Positions 4,664 through 6,252 of a DNA stretch of 6,252 bases are shown piece by piece. Origin of the DNA: Gammaproteobacteria bacterium (GTDB lineage: Bacteria > Pseudomonadota > Gammaproteobacteria > GRL18); assembly GCA_030632625.1 (NCBI GenBank), contig DAOVUK010000207.1:1-6252 (forward strand), in the 5' to 3' direction. The first letter of the stretch is position 1, and the number at the start of each line of letters is the position of its first letter. Under the pieces are notes generated by a model. That model was not told the origin of the DNA. It saw only the letters and a program-made list of their open reading frames with translations, and did not search any database. A program made the translations under genes and the position numbers.

Positions 4664-6252
4664 ATGACAAAAAAAAATACATCAACACTAACTGAGCTTG
4701 CCAGTGGCATTAATAAGGATTATGACTCTCAGGTTTATTGTGAAAAGTGCTTAGATGATCCCTTGCTGGAATGTTTACTTGTTATCACTAAATTACATCA
4801 TAGTCCAAAAACTGCGGATGAACTCGTTGCTGGTTTGCCCCTGGTTAATGAAAAACTCACTCCTGAATTATTTATCAGAGCAACAAAACGAGCAAATTTA
4901 GACAGTAAAATTGTTTATCGTTCCATTAAACGAATCCCATCTCTGGTATTACCTGTCATTCTGGTACTTAAAGATAATCAGGCCTGCATTCTTGAACAGA
5001 TTGATTTGCAAAGCAATCAGGCTAAAATTATTCAACCTGTTGCAAATGAACATACCAGTTTATCCATTTCAATTGATGAATTATCAGAGATGTATTCTGG
5101 TTTTGCCTTTTTCATTACTGAAGAATTTCAATTTGATTCACGTTCGCCCGAGGTGTTGCTCACTCATAATAAACACTGGTTCTGGGGGACCATCTGGAAC
5201 TCAGCCGGAATTTATCGGGATGTTTTGCTGGCTTCCTTTTTTATTAACCTCTTTGTGATCGCTAACCCGCTGTTTGTCATGAATATTTATGACAGAGTAG
5301 TACCTAATAATGCCATTGAAACACTATGGGTGATGGCGGCAGGGGTCAGCCTTGTTTTTTTCTTTGATTTTATTTTAAAAATTGTCCGTGGGCATTATCT
5401 GGAGACAGCAGGGAAAAAAGCAGATATTGTACTTTCAGCGCTCATTTTTGAAAAAGTGATGTCATTAAAAATGGAAGTTATGCCGGAATCTGTCGGGGCG
5501 TTTTCCAGTAATCTTAGAGAGTTTGATTCTGTGCGGAATTTTCTAACTTCTGTCACCATGACAACCTTTATTGATTTACCTTTTTTCGTGTTGTTTTTAA
5601 TAACGATTTCTTATGTGGCCGGTCAATTGGTGTTTATTCCTATTGCAGCGGTATTGATTATTTTAATCTATGGCTTTGTGGTGCATTTTCCATTAAAAAA
5701 AGTGGTTGAAAGTACCTATCGTGCTAATGCTCAAAAAAGTGCAACACTGATTGAAAGCCTGACCAGCATTGAAACTCTTAAGTGTTTTAATGCTGAAGGT
5801 ATGGTACAGCGTCGTTGGGAACAGGCTGGCGGGTATATTGCCAAACAGGGTGTAAAAGCACGTACCCTGTCTAATTCTATTAATTATACCTCAGCATTTA
5901 TTCAACAAATGGCCATGGTTGCTACAGTTATTTTTGGTGTTTATTTAATTGCTGAAAATGAGCTCACTATGGGCGCACTCATTGCGACGGTTATGTTATC
6001 TTCCAGAGCGATTCAGCCTATGGCTCAGGTGGCCAATCTGACCGCCAATTATCAGCAGACAAAAACTGCTTTGGCATCACTCAATGATATTATGCGGATG
6101 CCTGTTGAGCGGAATGAAAATAAATCTTATATTCCCCGGGCGACCTTTAAAGGCGGGATTGAGTTTAAAGATGTCAGTTTTAGTTATCCCGGCCAGGAAG
6201 GAAAGGCTCTGTCCAATATTACTCTGAAGATTGCCCCGGGTGAAAAGGTGGC
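4664..6252 (+). CDS. Type I secretion system permease/ATPase, LapB-like (partial, cut at right edge)
   Basis: The frame is open from the ATG at 4664 to the window end: 529 complete codons of a protein usually about 700-750 long. The family is the inner-membrane ABC exporter of type I secretion, working with a membrane-fusion protein and a TolC-like pore. Residues 25-155 form a C39-peptidase-like domain that looks inactive: around DDPLLECLL (31-39) the catalytic Cys position is Pro33, and the histidine is not recognisable. This is the LapB/RTX-transporter condition, where the domain binds substrate. Six membrane segments follow (about 187-206, 221-240, 301-320, 322-341, 411-430, 436-455), including FVMNIYDRVVPN (204-215), typical of the family. 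The nucleotide-binding domain begins at about 499, with A-loop Tyr508 in FSYPG. The window ends at PGEKV, just before Walker A. The ribosome binding site (AGTGGA, three bases from ATG) is weak, but no other start is available in frame upstream. Confidence 0.93.
   Translation, partial: MTKKNTSTLTELASGINKDYDSQVYCEKCLDDPLLECLLVITKLHHSPKTADELVAGLPLVNEKLTPELFIRATKRANLDSKIVYRSIKRIPSLVLPVILVLKDNQACILEQIDLQSNQAKIIQPVANEHTSLSISIDELSEMYSGFAFFITEEFQFDSRSPEVLLTHNKHWFWGTIWNSAGIYRDVLLASFFINLFVIANPLFVMNIYDRVVPNNAIETLWVMAAGVSLVFFFDFILKIVRGHYLETAGKKADIVLSALIFEKVMSLKMEVMPESVGAFSSNLREFDSVRNFLTSVTMTTFIDLPFFVLFLITISYVAGQLVFIPIAAVLIILIYGFVVHFPLKKVVESTYRANAQKSATLIESLTSIETLKCFNAEGMVQRRWEQAGGYIAKQGVKARTLSNSINYTSAFIQQMAMVATVIFGVYLIAENELTMGALIATVMLSSRAIQPMAQVANLTANYQQTKTALASLNDIMRMPVERNENKSYIPRATFKGGIEFKDVSFSYPGQEGKALSNITLKIAPGEKV

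Noticed and set aside
4911..5258. Open frame of 115 codons on the plus strand inside the secretion gene.
   Set aside because: It is out of frame with the clearly homologous type I exporter reading from 4664; its composition is that of a shifted membrane-protein gene and it has no recognisable motif.

Overview
The window looks like chromosomal DNA from an AT-rich gammaproteobacterium (roughly 40% GC by eye). This rests on gene content: a CsdA/DeaD-type DEAD-box helicase with the C-terminal RNA-binding domain, a small conserved gammaproteobacterial protein often mislabelled 'tryptophan synthase beta-like', and a LapB-type type I secretion ABC transporter. I cannot name the genus. There is no sign of phage, insertion sequences, CRISPR, tRNA or rRNA.

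Layout. Positions 1-258 have no convincing gene but hold a hairpin plus U-tract that reads as a plus-strand intrinsic terminator. At 259-1422 (minus) lies a class-V-fold PLP-dependent aminotransferase-like enzyme with the PLP lysine but without the cysteine desulfurase active-site motif. A 362-base divergent intergenic region (1423-1784) carries a nested inverted repeat and a good sigma70-type promoter. It drives a 130-residue SCP2-like (sterol carrier protein 2) gene at 1785-2177 (plus), closed by a textbook intrinsic terminator. Next comes deaD at 2335-4182 (plus), with its own TATAAT box and ribosome binding site. A small minus-strand gene (4213-4548) converges on deaD across a 30-base gap that contains a run of eight G. 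Divergent from it, at 4664, starts a type I secretion permease/ATPase that runs off the right edge just before its Walker A motif. It is open to the window end and has no stop codon here.

The genes look like independent transcription units, not one operon: strands alternate, and the SCP2-like gene and deaD are separated by a terminator and a new promoter. The helicase is housekeeping (RNA remodelling, cold adaptation, ribosome assembly). The transporter marks the start of a probable secretion locus for a large adhesin or RTX protein, which would lie to the right. The aminotransferase and SCP2-like protein have no assignable substrates. I see no clear evidence of a new multi-gene system. The points most worth a second look are the nested inverted repeat upstream of the SCP2-like gene, the apparently ownerless plus-strand terminator at 195-245, and the hairpin in the leader of the secretion gene.
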